A stretch of DNA of 24,351 nt from an uncultured Clostridium sp. (GCA_900539645.1 UQCY01000015.1:1-24351); one strand, 5' to 3'. Positions 16,021 through 23,373 are shown, numbered from the stretch's first letter. Translations and numbers: made by a program. Notes: generated by a model not told the origin, from the sequence alone.

Positions 16021-16059
16021 AAAAATAATGGGAGCTCCAAAAGGGCTCCCATTATTTTT
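16021..16059. terminator. Bidirectional terminator between nagA and the GLUG-repeat gene
   Basis: A nearly perfect stem of AATGGGAGC with GCTCCCATT, extended by A-runs on the left and T-runs on the right, so both strands end in T-rich tails. It lies 3 bp after the GLUG gene stop and about 110 bp after nagA, and can serve both convergent transcripts. Confidence 0.88.
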
Positions 16060-16062
16060 GTG

Positions 16063-16770
16063 TTATATTTCAAAATCAAATCCACCTATTTGTACTATAT
16101 CTTTTCCTTCTAATATACTATTATCTGATTTTTCATTTACAAGAACTACACCTTTTTCCTGAGCAAGTATAGATGCTGTAAGTGCATCTACAACAATATC
16201 TGCTGGTGCATCTCCTCCAGCACATTTTAATGCAGGATTTACATCCTTATTAAATGAAGAATCTGTTATTCCATCTGAACCTTCTCCAGAAAATCCTCCA
16301 GCCTTTATAGCGTCATGTGATGATGTAACATGAGATGATGCTATATTTCCAATTCCATGCTCTCCAACAAAACCACCCTCTTTATGTTCAAATGTTGTAA
16401 CTGTACTTTCAACATTTACTTTTGATAAACAATTTTTTATTTTTCCACCATCGTTATATCCTACAAATCCTCCTAAACACCAATTTCCTTCTATACTTCC
16501 AATTGATACACAGTTATTAAAGATACACTTTTCTGATGATATGCCTATAATTCCTCCATTATTATAACCATTTTTTATTGAAATATTAGTTTCACAGCCT
16601 TCAACAGAGCATTTATCAAGCCCGCCTATCATTCCACCAGAAATACTAGATGTATCTATACTTCCTGATACAGTTATATTCTTAAATACTATACTTTTAT
16701 TATCTGAATCATTATTTAAAGCATATCCTGCAAGAATACCAGAGTAATCATCCTCAGCTAGAATGTGCAA
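16063..16770 (-). pseudogene. GLUG-repeat protein, 5'-truncated remnant
   Basis: C-terminal piece (about 235 aa) of a large surface protein with GLUG-type repeats. Recurrent units end in GGxxG or GGFxG: YSGILAGY, SGGMIGGL, NGGIIGIS, LGGFVGYN, EGGFVGEH and AGGFSGEG, separated by short beta-strand segments with paired Cys (CSVEGC, CIFNNC). Such repeats are found in cell-surface adhesins and IgA-peptidase-like proteins. No signal peptide is left. The only possible start is a TTG at 16770, two codons after an in-frame TGA and without a ribosome site. The upstream DNA is the inverted-repeat element region, so an insertion or deletion probably removed the 5' part. GC is low like the host, so the fragment itself is not foreign to this genome. 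Confidence 0.75.
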
Positions 16771-16834
16771 TACTCATCAAAATATTCATATAAAAAGCAA
16801 TCAACCGAAGGTCCTCGCCCCATTTTTAAAAGAA

Positions 16835-17034
16835 AGAGGGCTAGTGCTTTTATGCATTAGAATATTTACTTTCTGCCAAAGAGGGATTACAAATTCAGTT
16901 TTAAGACAATCTGCAGACGACTCGTAACATATAAATGTGTTACACATATGGACGAGTCGTCGAAGCCTGGAGAAAAACTGAATTGTAATCCCTCTATGCG
17001 AAAAAAGAGCTAATGCATAATGCACTAGCCCTCT
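16835..17034. repeat. 200-bp nested inverted-repeat element (MITE-like)
   Basis: Three pairs of complementary arms are nested symmetrically. Outer: 16835-16860 with 17010-17034 (13 + 9 paired bases around a small mismatch). Middle: 16881-16902 with 16974-16994 (21 bp, one bulged A). Inner: GACGACTCGT at 16916-16925 with ACGAGTCGTC at 16952-16961. A GTAACA/TGTTAC pair lies in the loop. Arms are separated by 20/15 and 13/12 nt. Outer and middle arms both start AAAGAGGG and end CCCTCTAT, as if one unit were nested in another. GC (26 of 60 at 16921-16980) exceeds its surroundings. It begins 12 bp after the stop of the NagE-type gene. No transposase is present. The adjoining 16771-16834 stretch (GGGGCGAGGACC...) belongs neither to the GLUG gene nor to the PTS gene and may be part of the same element. 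Confidence 0.85.
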
Positions 17035-17046
17035 ATATCACTTTTT

Positions 17047-18486
17047 CTATTTGCAAAGTTTTTTGAATTCATCAGCAACGAACTGAACTTTTGTTCCTAT
17101 TATAACCTGTACAGAAGTTTTTCCTGGTCTTATAACACCAGCTGCTCCTGAGGATTTTATTTTAGCTTCGTCTACTTTTGTACTATCTTTAACTTCTAAT
17201 CTTAATCTTGTTATACAGTTGTCTATAGATGTTACGTTTTCAGCTCCACCTAAACCTTCTAATATAACCTGAGCCATAGCTGTGAAGTCGTTGTTATCTA
17301 AAACTATAGCTTTTTCTGCTTCTACAGTATCTTCTTCTCTACCTGGAGTTGCTAAGTTGAATTTAACTATAACGAATCTGAATACTACATAGTATACAAC
17401 ACCAACTACTAAACCTATTCCTAATAAGTATAATGGGTTTAAAGCTAGAGGAGCTTTGAAACTTAAGAACCAGTCAACGAACCCTGCTGAGAAGTTGAAT
17501 CCAGCTCTTACTGGTAACATTGCACAAACTGTCATTGATATACCAGTTAATAAAGCGTGAACTAGGTATAATGCTGGAGCTAAGAACATGAATGAGAATT
17601 CAAGAGGTTCTGTAACACCTGTGAAGAATGAACTTACTGCTGCAGCTAATAATAATCCGTAAACAGCTTTTTTCTTGCTATCTTTTGCAGTGTGGTACAT
17701 AGCTAAAGCACCTGCTGGTAAACCAAACATCATAACTGGGAAGAATCCTGTCATGTACATACCTGTTACACCTTTAACTCCTGTTCCACCCCAGAAGTTA
17801 CCGATATCATTTATACCTGCAACGTCGAACCAGAATACTGAGTTAAGAGCGTGGTGTAATCCTGTTGGTATAAGAAGTCTGTTGAAGAATCCGTATATAC
17901 CTGCACCTACTCCACCTAAAGATATTATTCCTTCACCAAATGCAACTAGTGCATTGTAAACTGCTGGCCATACGAAGAATAATATAGCAGCTGCTAACAT
18001 TGAGCAACCTGAAGTAACTATCGCAACACTTCTCTTACCACTGAAGAAAGATAAAGCGTCTGGTAATTTAGTACCTTTGAATTTATTATAGCAAGTTCCA
18101 CCTATAAGACCAGCTAATATACCTATGAACTGAGTCTGAGTTTTAGTGAAAGCTGCCGCAACCTGATCTTCAGGTATTCCTTTGAACATAGCAACAACTG
18201 CTGGAGAAAGTAATGTAGTTATCATTAACCATGATACTAGACCTGCAAGACCTGCAGTACCATCGTTATCATCTGACATACCAACGGCTACCCCTATAGC
18301 GAATAAGATACCCATGTTATCTATAAGAGCTCCACCTGATTTTAATAAGAATGCTGCTATTACGTTATTAGCACCCCAACCACTTGGGTCTATCCAATAA
18401 CCTATACCCATGCATATACTTGCAACAGGAAGTGCAGCAACTGGTAGCATTAAAGCTTTACCTAGTTTCTGTAAATATTTCATCAT
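17047..18486 (-). CDS. PTS subunit IICB, N-acetylglucosamine type (NagE-like)
   Basis: Integral-membrane permease with a fused IIB domain, 479 aa. It imports and phosphorylates the sugar with phosphate from the separate IIA encoded upstream. Residues 1-385 form the IIC domain of the glucose superfamily, with GKALMLPVAALPVA, NRLLIPTGLHHALNSVFWF and FFTGVTEPLEFSFMFLAP. The hinge FNLATPGREED is like that of NagE. Residues 399-479 form IIB with the phosphorylated C424 (IDNCITRLR). The IIC loop and hinge resemble NagE/NagP more than PtsG, so N-acetylglucosamine is the most likely substrate; glucose or N-acetylgalactosamine are possible. SD AAAGGAG precedes ATG 18486. A 125-bp spacer from the IIA gene has a CTATTTT/AAAATAG hairpin. 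It has no usual terminator; transcription would run into the inverted-repeat element. Confidence 0.9.
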   Translation of the reverse strand: MMKYLQKLGKALMLPVAALPVASICMGIGYWIDPSGWGANNVIAAFLLKSGGALIDNMGILFAIGVAVGMSDDNDGTAGLAGLVSWLMITTLLSPAVVAMFKGIPEDQVAAAFTKTQTQFIGILAGLIGGTCYNKFKGTKLPDALSFFSGKRSVAIVTSGCSMLAAAILFFVWPAVYNALVAFGEGIISLGGVGAGIYGFFNRLLIPTGLHHALNSVFWFDVAGINDIGNFWGGTGVKGVTGMYMTGFFPVMMFGLPAGALAMYHTAKDSKKKAVYGLLLAAAVSSFFTGVTEPLEFSFMFLAPALYLVHALLTGISMTVCAMLPVRAGFNFSAGFVDWFLSFKAPLALNPLYLLGIGLVVGVVYYVVFRFVIVKFNLATPGREEDTVEAEKAIVLDNNDFTAMAQVILEGLGGAENVTSIDNCITRLRLEVKDSTKVDEAKIKSSGAAGVIRPGKTSVQVIIGTKVQFVADEFKKLCK

Positions 18487-18611
18487 AAGAAATATTCTCC
18501 TTTCATGTATAATTTTTTATTATTTCAGCTCTATTTTTGAGCAAAATAGACATTTTTAATGCTCTAAACCTCTTTGATTTAAAGACTTTTATTTTTTATA
18601 ATTGCTTTTTA

Positions 18612-19100
18612 CTATTTTTTAGTTATTTTTATTATTTCATCGCCTATGCTAACTGGACCGTACTCTGTTGGTTCAACTGATTCAAAAGCATCTGGGTTAC
18701 AAACAAGTACTGGGCTTGTTACATCGTATCCAGCTTCTTTTATTTTTTCCATATCGAATTCTACTAAAAGATCTCCAACATTTACTTTCTGTCCAACTTC
18801 TACATGGCTTGTGAAGTGCTGTCCCTGTAGGTTTACAGTATCTAATCCTATGTGTATTAGTACTTCAGCTCCATCTTCACTTAATATAGAAACTGCATGT
18901 TTTGTAGGGAACATTATTGTTATTTCACCTGCTACTGGAGCTACTACTCTACCTTCAGCTGGTTTTATTCCTACACCTTTTCCTAACATTCCGCTTGCGA
19001 AAGTAGGGTCGTTTACTTCTTCTATTGCTATTGTTTCACCGTTTATTGGAGAAACTAATTTACAAGAGTTATCTTTTTTTCCAAATAATTTTTTAAACAT
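18612..19100 (-). CDS. PTS subunit IIA, glucose family (Crr-like)
   Basis: Soluble single-domain IIA-Glc protein, 162 aa. It relays phosphate from HPr to the IIB domain of the NagE-like permease encoded next. Active-site histidines are H68 (TKHAVSI) and H83 (LIHIGLDTV). LVSPINGE at the start and the GVGIKPAEGRVVAPVAGEI strand pair are typical of the family. SD GAGGTG lies before ATG 19100. It follows the LicT-like gene by 18 bp. In Firmicutes this protein does not drive catabolite repression as in E. coli, so its role is probably local to this transporter. Confidence 0.93.
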   Translation of the reverse strand: MFKKLFGKKDNSCKLVSPINGETIAIEEVNDPTFASGMLGKGVGIKPAEGRVVAPVAGEITIMFPTKHAVSILSEDGAEVLIHIGLDTVNLQGQHFTSHVEVGQKVNVGDLLVEFDMEKIKEAGYDVTSPVLVCNPDAFESVEPTEYGPVSIGDEIIKITKK

Positions 19101-19118
19101 CGTTACACCTCAAAATTC

Positions 19119-19961
19119 TTAATTTTCATCCTCTATTGTAGAAACACGTCTTATATGCACCGCAAGATATACAAGTTCTTCATTTGATATCCTCTGATTA
19201 TACTGTTTTTCTATATAATCCCTTATCTTTAGTGCGCACTTAAATTCTTCAGGATATTTCATTGCTATCATTTCAGCAAATACATCGTCAGAATCTTTTA
19301 ACATCTCTCCCATAAATATCCTCTGTGAAAGGAATTTCAGATGTGTAATAAGTCTTGAATAATGTAAGCTTTCTTCATCTAGTTGTATATCAAAAGTATC
19401 TGTTACTATTTTTAGTATATCTCCTATAAGAGTAGTTATTTTTAATGCGTCGTTCATCTCTGTGTTGTACTCAGCATTTACTATATGAAGTGCTATATTA
19501 GCTGCCTCATCTTCACCCATTTCCACACCTAGTTTTTCTTTTATTAGGTTTATAGCATATTCTCCAATTATATATTCTGGATTATAAAAATGCTTTACTT
19601 CCCATAAGAGAGGATTACTAAATTTCATACCATTTTTAAATCTGTACACTGAAAAGCTTATGTGATCTGTCAGAGTTATGTATATGTTCTGATTTAATCT
19701 CTTGCCAAGTGTACGTTTTGCGTAGTTTATTATGTCATTAGACACTTTAAAATGCTCAATAGGCAGCTCCTCAATCAAGCGTTTGAATTTATCTATTGCA
19801 GATTTTCCATTCATAGTGAATACTTTCTCTACTTTAGATGCATCTATCTCGTCGCCTTCTTTAGCTTTAAATCCTATTCCTTTTCCCATTACAATAATCT
19901 CTTTATTCTTTTCGTTGCATGAGCATACAAAATTATTATTTATAACTTTTGTAACTTTCAT
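19119..19961 (-). CDS. LicT/BglG-type transcription antiterminator
   Basis: RNA-binding antiterminator, 280 aa from ATG 19961. Residues 1-56 form the CAT RNA-binding domain (MKVTKVINNNFVCSCN, GKGIGFKAKEGD). PRD1 is at about 65-170 and PRD2 at about 175-280. The four regulatory histidines fall at H100 (LTDH), H159 (IALHI), H207 (ITHL) and H269 (AVHIRR), the same positions as in B. subtilis LicT. The frame opens upstream to 20000, but the CAT domain starts at M14 of that frame and AAGGA precedes it, so 19961 is chosen. Phosphorylation of PRD1 by the cognate PTS would inactivate it, and PRD2 phosphorylation by HPr would activate it (family knowledge). Its target RNA lies just upstream at 20111-20139, so it controls its own operon. 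Confidence 0.93.
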   Translation of the reverse strand: MKVTKVINNNFVCSCNEKNKEIIVMGKGIGFKAKEGDEIDASKVEKVFTMNGKSAIDKFKRLIEELPIEHFKVSNDIINYAKRTLGKRLNQNIYITLTDHISFSVYRFKNGMKFSNPLLWEVKHFYNPEYIIGEYAINLIKEKLGVEMGEDEAANIALHIVNAEYNTEMNDALKITTLIGDILKIVTDTFDIQLDEESLHYSRLITHLKFLSQRIFMGEMLKDSDDVFAEMIAMKYPEEFKCALKIRDYIEKQYNQRISNEELVYLAVHIRRVSTIEDEN

Positions 19962-20019
19962 AAACATTCCTTGCCTTTCCAGATATAATATAAATTCCAC
20001 ATCATACTACTATACCTTA

Positions 20020-20040
20020 AATAATAATAATAATAATAAT
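20020..20040. repeat. AAT trinucleotide tract in the licT leader
   Basis: Seven uninterrupted AAT units (TTA on the transcribed sense) lie between the leader terminator and the licT ribosome site. Slipped-strand changes would alter leader length by 3-nt steps without touching a coding frame. Confidence 0.85.
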
Positions 20041-20057
20041 AAGATTATCATAACAAT

Positions 20058-20116
20058 AAAAAAAAGACCTAACTTTATACAATACACCTATAGTGCATTC
20101 TATAAAATTCGGTCTT
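20058..20116 (-). terminator. Leader terminator controlled by LicT-type antitermination
   Basis: Minus-strand stem: AAGACC...AATTTTATA pairs with TATAAAGTT...GGTCTT around a loop of about 20 nt, followed by eight T residues. Its 5' arm shares the AAGACC end of the antiterminator sequence (20111-20116), so the two structures exclude each other. Confidence 0.92.
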
Positions 20117-20139
20117 GCCTGCTCTACCAGTAACACTCC
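20111..20139 (-). promoter_or_regulatory. Ribonucleic antiterminator (RAT) for the LicT-like protein
   Basis: The 29-nt minus-strand sequence starts GGAGTGTTACTGG and ends GCAGGCAAGACC. It closely matches the SacY/LicT-type RAT pattern, which begins GGATTGTTACTG and ends GCAGGCAAAACC. It lies about 25 nt after the expected transcription start and overlaps the terminator's 5' arm by 6 nt. When the LicT dimer binds it, the terminator cannot form. Confidence 0.95.
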
Positions 20140-20170
20140 AAATTGTCATATCCATTTTTCAACTGTATTT

Positions 20171-20199
20171 AGGATAACATTTTCATAGATTGGTGTCAA
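20171..20199 (-). promoter_or_regulatory. Sigma-A promoter of the licT-IIA-nagE-type operon
   Basis: On the minus strand, TTGACA (20199-20194), 17 bp, TATCCT (20176-20171). Transcription would begin near 20164 and run into the antiterminator at 20139. No clear cre site was seen nearby. Confidence 0.85.
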
Positions 20200-20343
20200 G
20201 TATTTTGGGCAAACTTTTTCAAATTATTTTCTAATTTGATTCAAGTTATTCTTATTACCTTCATTTTTGTTATAGTTGGCACTTTTTAATATTTTATATT
20301 TTCGTTGATTTAATATTATATCTATATTTTTAGTGTTCTATTT

Positions 20344-20826
20344 TTAGAATAGAAATTTTTCAAATCGATCTACTTCTTCTATGAATTCATTTACAGTAGA
20401 TACAAATGAATTTACTATACTTTGAGAGTTAAATTTAACTACTTCGTTTTTTATCATTTCAAATTTATAATTTTTATTTACGCCTATTCCCTGGCTCATA
20501 TTTTTTCCAGAGTGTTTTTCTGCATAGTAGTTGTTTCTCTCGTATATCATGTTTAAAAAAATATCTCTCTCAGCCTCGTTATTTATGTAGATTTGCTCTT
20601 CCAAGTCTATTACTATACTGGTAAATCTGTCCTTACCTGTGTGGATTGAAGCCGAGTATTTTAGCCCTTTGTATTTGTTTATAGTCGATACCAAAATTAC
20701 GCCATTGCTGATTCTAAGTCCACAGTTTTCCACACCATAGCCATTTATTATATCTACTATTTTTTCTGCCATTAATTGGTTTTCGTCGATATTTTTATTC
20801 TCTATTGTATCTACCTTTTTTAGCAT
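20344..20826 (-). CDS. Hypothetical protein paired with ADP-ribosylglycohydrolase
   Basis: A 160-aa soluble protein that I do not recognise. It is mixed alpha/beta, with a predicted helical N-terminus (NQLMAEKIVDIINGYG), a central beta-rich part (GLRISNGVILVSTIN, YSASIHTG, FTSIVIDLEEQIYI) and a helical C-terminus (SIVNSFVSTVNEFIEEVDRFEKFLF). It has no signal peptide, membrane segment or known catalytic motif. SD AAGGTG lies before ATG 20826, 15 bp after the ADP-ribosylglycohydrolase stop, so the two are cotranscribed. No terminator was found after it. It could be an accessory or target-recognition protein of the hydrolase, but that is only inferred from position. Confidence 0.75.
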   Translation of the reverse strand: MLKKVDTIENKNIDENQLMAEKIVDIINGYGVENCGLRISNGVILVSTINKYKGLKYSASIHTGKDRFTSIVIDLEEQIYINNEAERDIFLNMIYERNNYYAEKHSGKNMSQGIGVNKNYKFEMIKNEVVKFNSQSIVNSFVSTVNEFIEEVDRFEKFLF

Positions 20827-20841
20827 AATTTAATCACCTTA

Positions 20842-22089
20842 TTATCTATATACTTTCTTTTTCTTCATTTCTTCTAATAATACGTAAACAGTTCCATCGT
20901 CTACACATTTGTCTACAACTCCTGGATTAAATATTTCCTGTCTTACAATGCTAGTAAGCATCGCTCTTAAAAGATATGCTCCAGAATCGGCTGCATTTTC
21001 TCTGTATAAGTCAGAGTCCATTTCTATGTTGTGAAGGTCTAATGTATCTATATACGCCTTGTCTGTTATCTCAGGAAGGTGAGCTGTATTTATAAGTTTT
21101 TCAACTTCTTCTGACATCTCTGGCTGATTAAACATAAACATAGGAACTGGTCTTCCTGTGTCTTCTTTTATTCTTTCTTTGAAGTATTTTATGTCGTCAA
21201 ATATTTTATCGTAAGCTTTTTTTCTTTCGTTTCTTCTATACATTACGATATATGTGTAATCATTTATTCCTCTTTTTAAATCATCAGGAAGATAAGTGAG
21301 TACAAGCTCTTTAGCTTTTTCATCTATTCCGTAGTATGCTTCGGCAATAGATCCTGTAATTGCAGCTATTGTGTCGGTATCTCCACCTATTGTAACTGCA
21401 GTTATTACAGCATCTTCAAAACTTTCGCTCTCTAAAAATGCAGCCATTGCCTGAACAACTGCTGTTTCACATAATGCGTCCCTTTTCATTATGTCTGCAC
21501 TTCTGTAATCTTCTACAGATTTAGATAAGTCGTATCCATATTCTTTTTCTATATATTTCTTTATCGCTTCTTTTTTGCTTCCATTTCTCGCTAGGAATAT
21601 TGCACTCGCTATTGCCTGAGCACCTTTTATCCCCTCTTCACTGTTGTGTGTAACTTCAGCAGATAATCTTGCGTATATATCAACTTCATTTAGATTGTTT
21701 GCAAGCCATCCAACAGAAGATACTCTCATAGCAGATCCGTTTCCTATGCTTTCATAAGGTTCTGGTTTCTGAGAAATTAGCCAATTGCTAAACAATGTTC
21801 CATATCCGGCAGTTATGTGGCTTCTTCCAAACATCTGCATATTGTATCTTAGACATAATTTTATTTCTTCTGCAGGTTTGTCAAAAGTCTGAGAAAGAGC
21901 TTTTCCAACAGCTACAGTCATTACTGTATCGTCGGTAAATATTTCCCTAACTCTTGGATTTATTTCTATTCCTTCTTTGAATAGTTCGTCGTATTTTTTC
22001 TGTACTTCTTCGTATTTAGGGATTGTTAGACCAAAGTCGTATCCATTTCCTAGAATATCCCCAATTATTGCTCCTAACATTTTATTCAC
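20842..22089 (-). CDS. ADP-ribosylglycohydrolase family protein (DraG-like) with C-terminal extension
   Basis: All-helical, dimagnesium ADP-ribose hydrolase, 415 aa. DraG-type members remove ADP-ribose from protein arginine or other acceptors; some act on free ADP-ribosyl compounds. Metal-binding motifs: FTDDTVMT (D53, D54, T55) and GGDTDTIAA (D237, D239, T240). Also GNGSAMRVS (116-124) and THNSEEGIKGAQAIA. The catalytic domain ends near 275, so the last 140 residues (from about NDYTYIVMYRRNERKKAYD) form an extra C-terminal region, including RPVPMFMFNQPEMSEEVEKL, that I cannot assign. SD AAGGAG lies before ATG 22089. The 5' leader has a 7-bp hairpin, ATAGAGG/CCTCTAT, at 22103-22125. It is followed by a gene of unknown function. 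Confidence 0.9.
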   Translation of the reverse strand: MNKMLGAIIGDILGNGYDFGLTIPKYEEVQKKYDELFKEGIEINPRVREIFTDDTVMTVAVGKALSQTFDKPAEEIKLCLRYNMQMFGRSHITAGYGTLFSNWLISQKPEPYESIGNGSAMRVSSVGWLANNLNEVDIYARLSAEVTHNSEEGIKGAQAIASAIFLARNGSKKEAIKKYIEKEYGYDLSKSVEDYRSADIMKRDALCETAVVQAMAAFLESESFEDAVITAVTIGGDTDTIAAITGSIAEAYYGIDEKAKELVLTYLPDDLKRGINDYTYIVMYRRNERKKAYDKIFDDIKYFKERIKEDTGRPVPMFMFNQPEMSEEVEKLINTAHLPEITDKAYIDTLDLHNIEMDSDLYRENAADSGAYLLRAMLTSIVRQEIFNPGVVDKCVDDGTVYVLLEEMKKKKVYR

Positions 22090-22172
22090 TCCTTGCTTTT
22101 AGATAGAGGTTCTACTTTCCTCTATTGAATATAATAAGGTTTTCTTTAGCTATAGTAAAGGAATTTTCCAAA

Positions 22173-22206
22173 ATAAAAACTGCTACAAAAATATTGTAAC
22201 AGCTTA
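22173..22206 (-). terminator. Terminator of the small membrane protein gene
   Basis: Minus-strand stem AAGCTGTTAC with GTAGCAGTTT (two G-U pairs), a 9-nt loop including T5, and a TTTTTATTTT tail. It lies 12 bp after the stop of the gene at 22218. Confidence 0.8.
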
Positions 22207-22217
22207 ATTACCTTTTC

Positions 22218-22655
22218 TTATATTATATGCATTGATATTCCAGTTACTATCACACCAGCCATCATATTTCCAACTACAATTCCCAAAAATGCATTTCTTA
22301 TTCTCATATGTAGTATCGATGCAATTGCTGCAGCAGTCCATGTTCCCGTAGTCGGAAGAGGAACACCTACAAACAGAATAAGTCCTAGAACAGATGCGCT
22401 CTTTAACTTCTTCATAGACGACTCTATCTTATTGTCTATTTTTTTAGCTATATTCTTTAAAAAAGAAATCTCTCTTATAAAGTTTAGTATATGTCTAAAC
22501 GTCAATATTAATGGAATTGCCACTAAGCTAGAGCCTATAACACTTGCAATATACACGCCTATTGGATCTAGGTTCATAGCTATACCAATAGGAATTGCAC
22601 CCCTCAGCTCTGTAACAGGCATCATTGACAGAAATAATATATTTAAATAATCCAA
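22218..22655 (-). CDS. Small multi-drug export family membrane protein (COG2426)
   Basis: A 145-aa integral membrane protein of the Sm_multidrug_ex family. Signature sequence at the N-terminus: MMPVTELRGAIPIGIAM, and a second conserved segment LFVGVPLPTTGTWTAAAIA. Three to four hydrophobic segments lie at about 5-25, 32-53, 87-112 and 120-145, with a charged loop at 60-85 (KKIDNKIESSMKKLKS). Start TTG 22655 with AAAGGAG 7 nt before. The family name is historical; transport of drugs is not well established. It is a single gene with its own terminator. Confidence 0.85.
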   Translation of the reverse strand: MDYLNILFLSMMPVTELRGAIPIGIAMNLDPIGVYIASVIGSSLVAIPLILTFRHILNFIREISFLKNIAKKIDNKIESSMKKLKSASVLGLILFVGVPLPTTGTWTAAAIASILHMRIRNAFLGIVVGNMMAGVIVTGISMHII

Positions 22656-22743
22656 TTTTTTTCTCCTTTATTTTAGTTTTTTATAATTATATTTTTTAAC
22701 TTTTCTTCTACTCATAAAGTATAACATACACTCTCAGATAATC

Positions 22744-22785
22744 AAAAAAATACTACCACTTTTAACACTTGTGGTAGTATTTTAA
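22744..22785 (-). terminator. Terminator of the glyoxalase gene
   Basis: Perfect 11-bp stem AATACTACCAC/GTGGTAGTATT with a loop of about 10 nt, followed on the minus strand by TTTTT. It lies about 53 bp after the glyoxalase stop. Confidence 0.88.
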
Positions 22786-22837
22786 GATATTATTTGTTAT
22801 ATTTTACTAAATTTTATAAAATATAATATTTTTCCTA

Positions 22838-23209
22838 TTACATATGACTTGGTATTATTTCAACCCAGTAGTTATCTGGATCCGCTATAAAGTATATCCC
22901 CATAGCTTCATTTTCAAAACATATACATCCCATTTCTTTGTGAAGCTCGTGTGCTGCTTCAAAATCGTCTACTCTTAAAGCTAGATGGAACTCGTTGTCA
23001 CCTAAGTTGTATGGTCTATCCCAATCTCTTAACCAAGTAAGCTCAAGATTGTGAGGAGTAACGCCATCTCCAAGATATACTATTGTAAAGCTACCATCTT
23101 CAGACTCTATTCTGCTAGTTTCTTTTAGTCCTAGTGCTTTTTCATAGAACTCCATACTCTTCTGTAAATCTAATACGTTTATGTTATTGTGTGCAAATGA
23201 AAAGTTCAT
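22838..23209 (-). CDS. gloA: Lactoylglutathione lyase / glyoxalase I family protein
   Basis: A 123-aa vicinal-oxygen-chelate protein that isomerises the methylglyoxal-thiol hemithioacetal to the lactoyl-thioester. All four metal ligands are in place: H7 (FAHNNINV), E56 (NLELTW), H75 (EFHLALRV) and E117 (YWVEIIP). The C-terminal FIADPDNYWVEII is the classic glyoxalase I ending, and length matches the short Ni-type enzymes. SD GGAGG lies before ATG 23209, with an extended -10 (TGATATAAT) on the minus strand at 23239-23247. It is a single gene. The thiol used in this organism is unknown, as many Clostridia lack glutathione. Confidence 0.88.
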   Translation of the reverse strand: MNFSFAHNNINVLDLQKSMEFYEKALGLKETSRIESEDGSFTIVYLGDGVTPHNLELTWLRDWDRPYNLGDNEFHLALRVDDFEAAHELHKEMGCICFENEAMGIYFIADPDNYWVEIIPSHM

Positions 23210-23238
23210 AATTTACCTCCAAATTTTAGTTTTTCTTT

Positions 23239-23247
23239 ATTATATCA
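23239..23247 (-). promoter_or_regulatory. Extended -10 promoter of gloA
   Basis: TGATATAAT on the minus strand, about 30 bp before the gloA start. No good -35 box is seen at 16-18 bp, which fits the extended -10 class. Confidence 0.6.
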
Positions 23248-23320
23248 AATTTCTATATATTAAATATATATTCAACATTAATTTAATATAGATTTTAATT
23301 TTTTTTTATACTTTTTTTTA

Positions 23321-23329
23321 TGTTATAAT
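23321..23329 (+). promoter_or_regulatory. Extended -10 promoter of the RpiR-type regulator
   Basis: TGTTATAAT on the plus strand, about 45 bp before the ATG, with a T-rich tract instead of a clear -35 box. Confidence 0.6.
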
Positions 23330-23373
23330 TAATATCATAAAATAAGTTACAATTTCTAAAGGGGTTTTTAGTT

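Noticed and set aside
16801..17025. A 74-codon open frame on the minus strand within the inverted-repeat element.
   Set aside because: It has no ribosome site and no protein-like pattern, and it runs through the paired arms. It is better explained by the repeat structure.
16835..17034. An attC site of an integron, a CRISPR array, or a retron RNA as an explanation for the nested repeats.
   Set aside because: There is no GTTRRRY core for attC, no regularly spaced direct repeats for CRISPR, and no reverse transcriptase gene in the window.
18646..19122. A 158-codon open frame on the plus strand.
   Set aside because: It is antisense to the IIA-Glc gene, whose active-site motifs and ribosome site are clear. 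Ser/Thr/Pro-rich shadow frames are common opposite such genes.
22744..22785. ACTACCAC...GTGGTAGT, similar to the GntR operator half-sites.
   Set aside because: The half-sites are about 10 bp too far apart and inverted relative to the operator order. The sequence is an ordinary terminator stem followed by T5.
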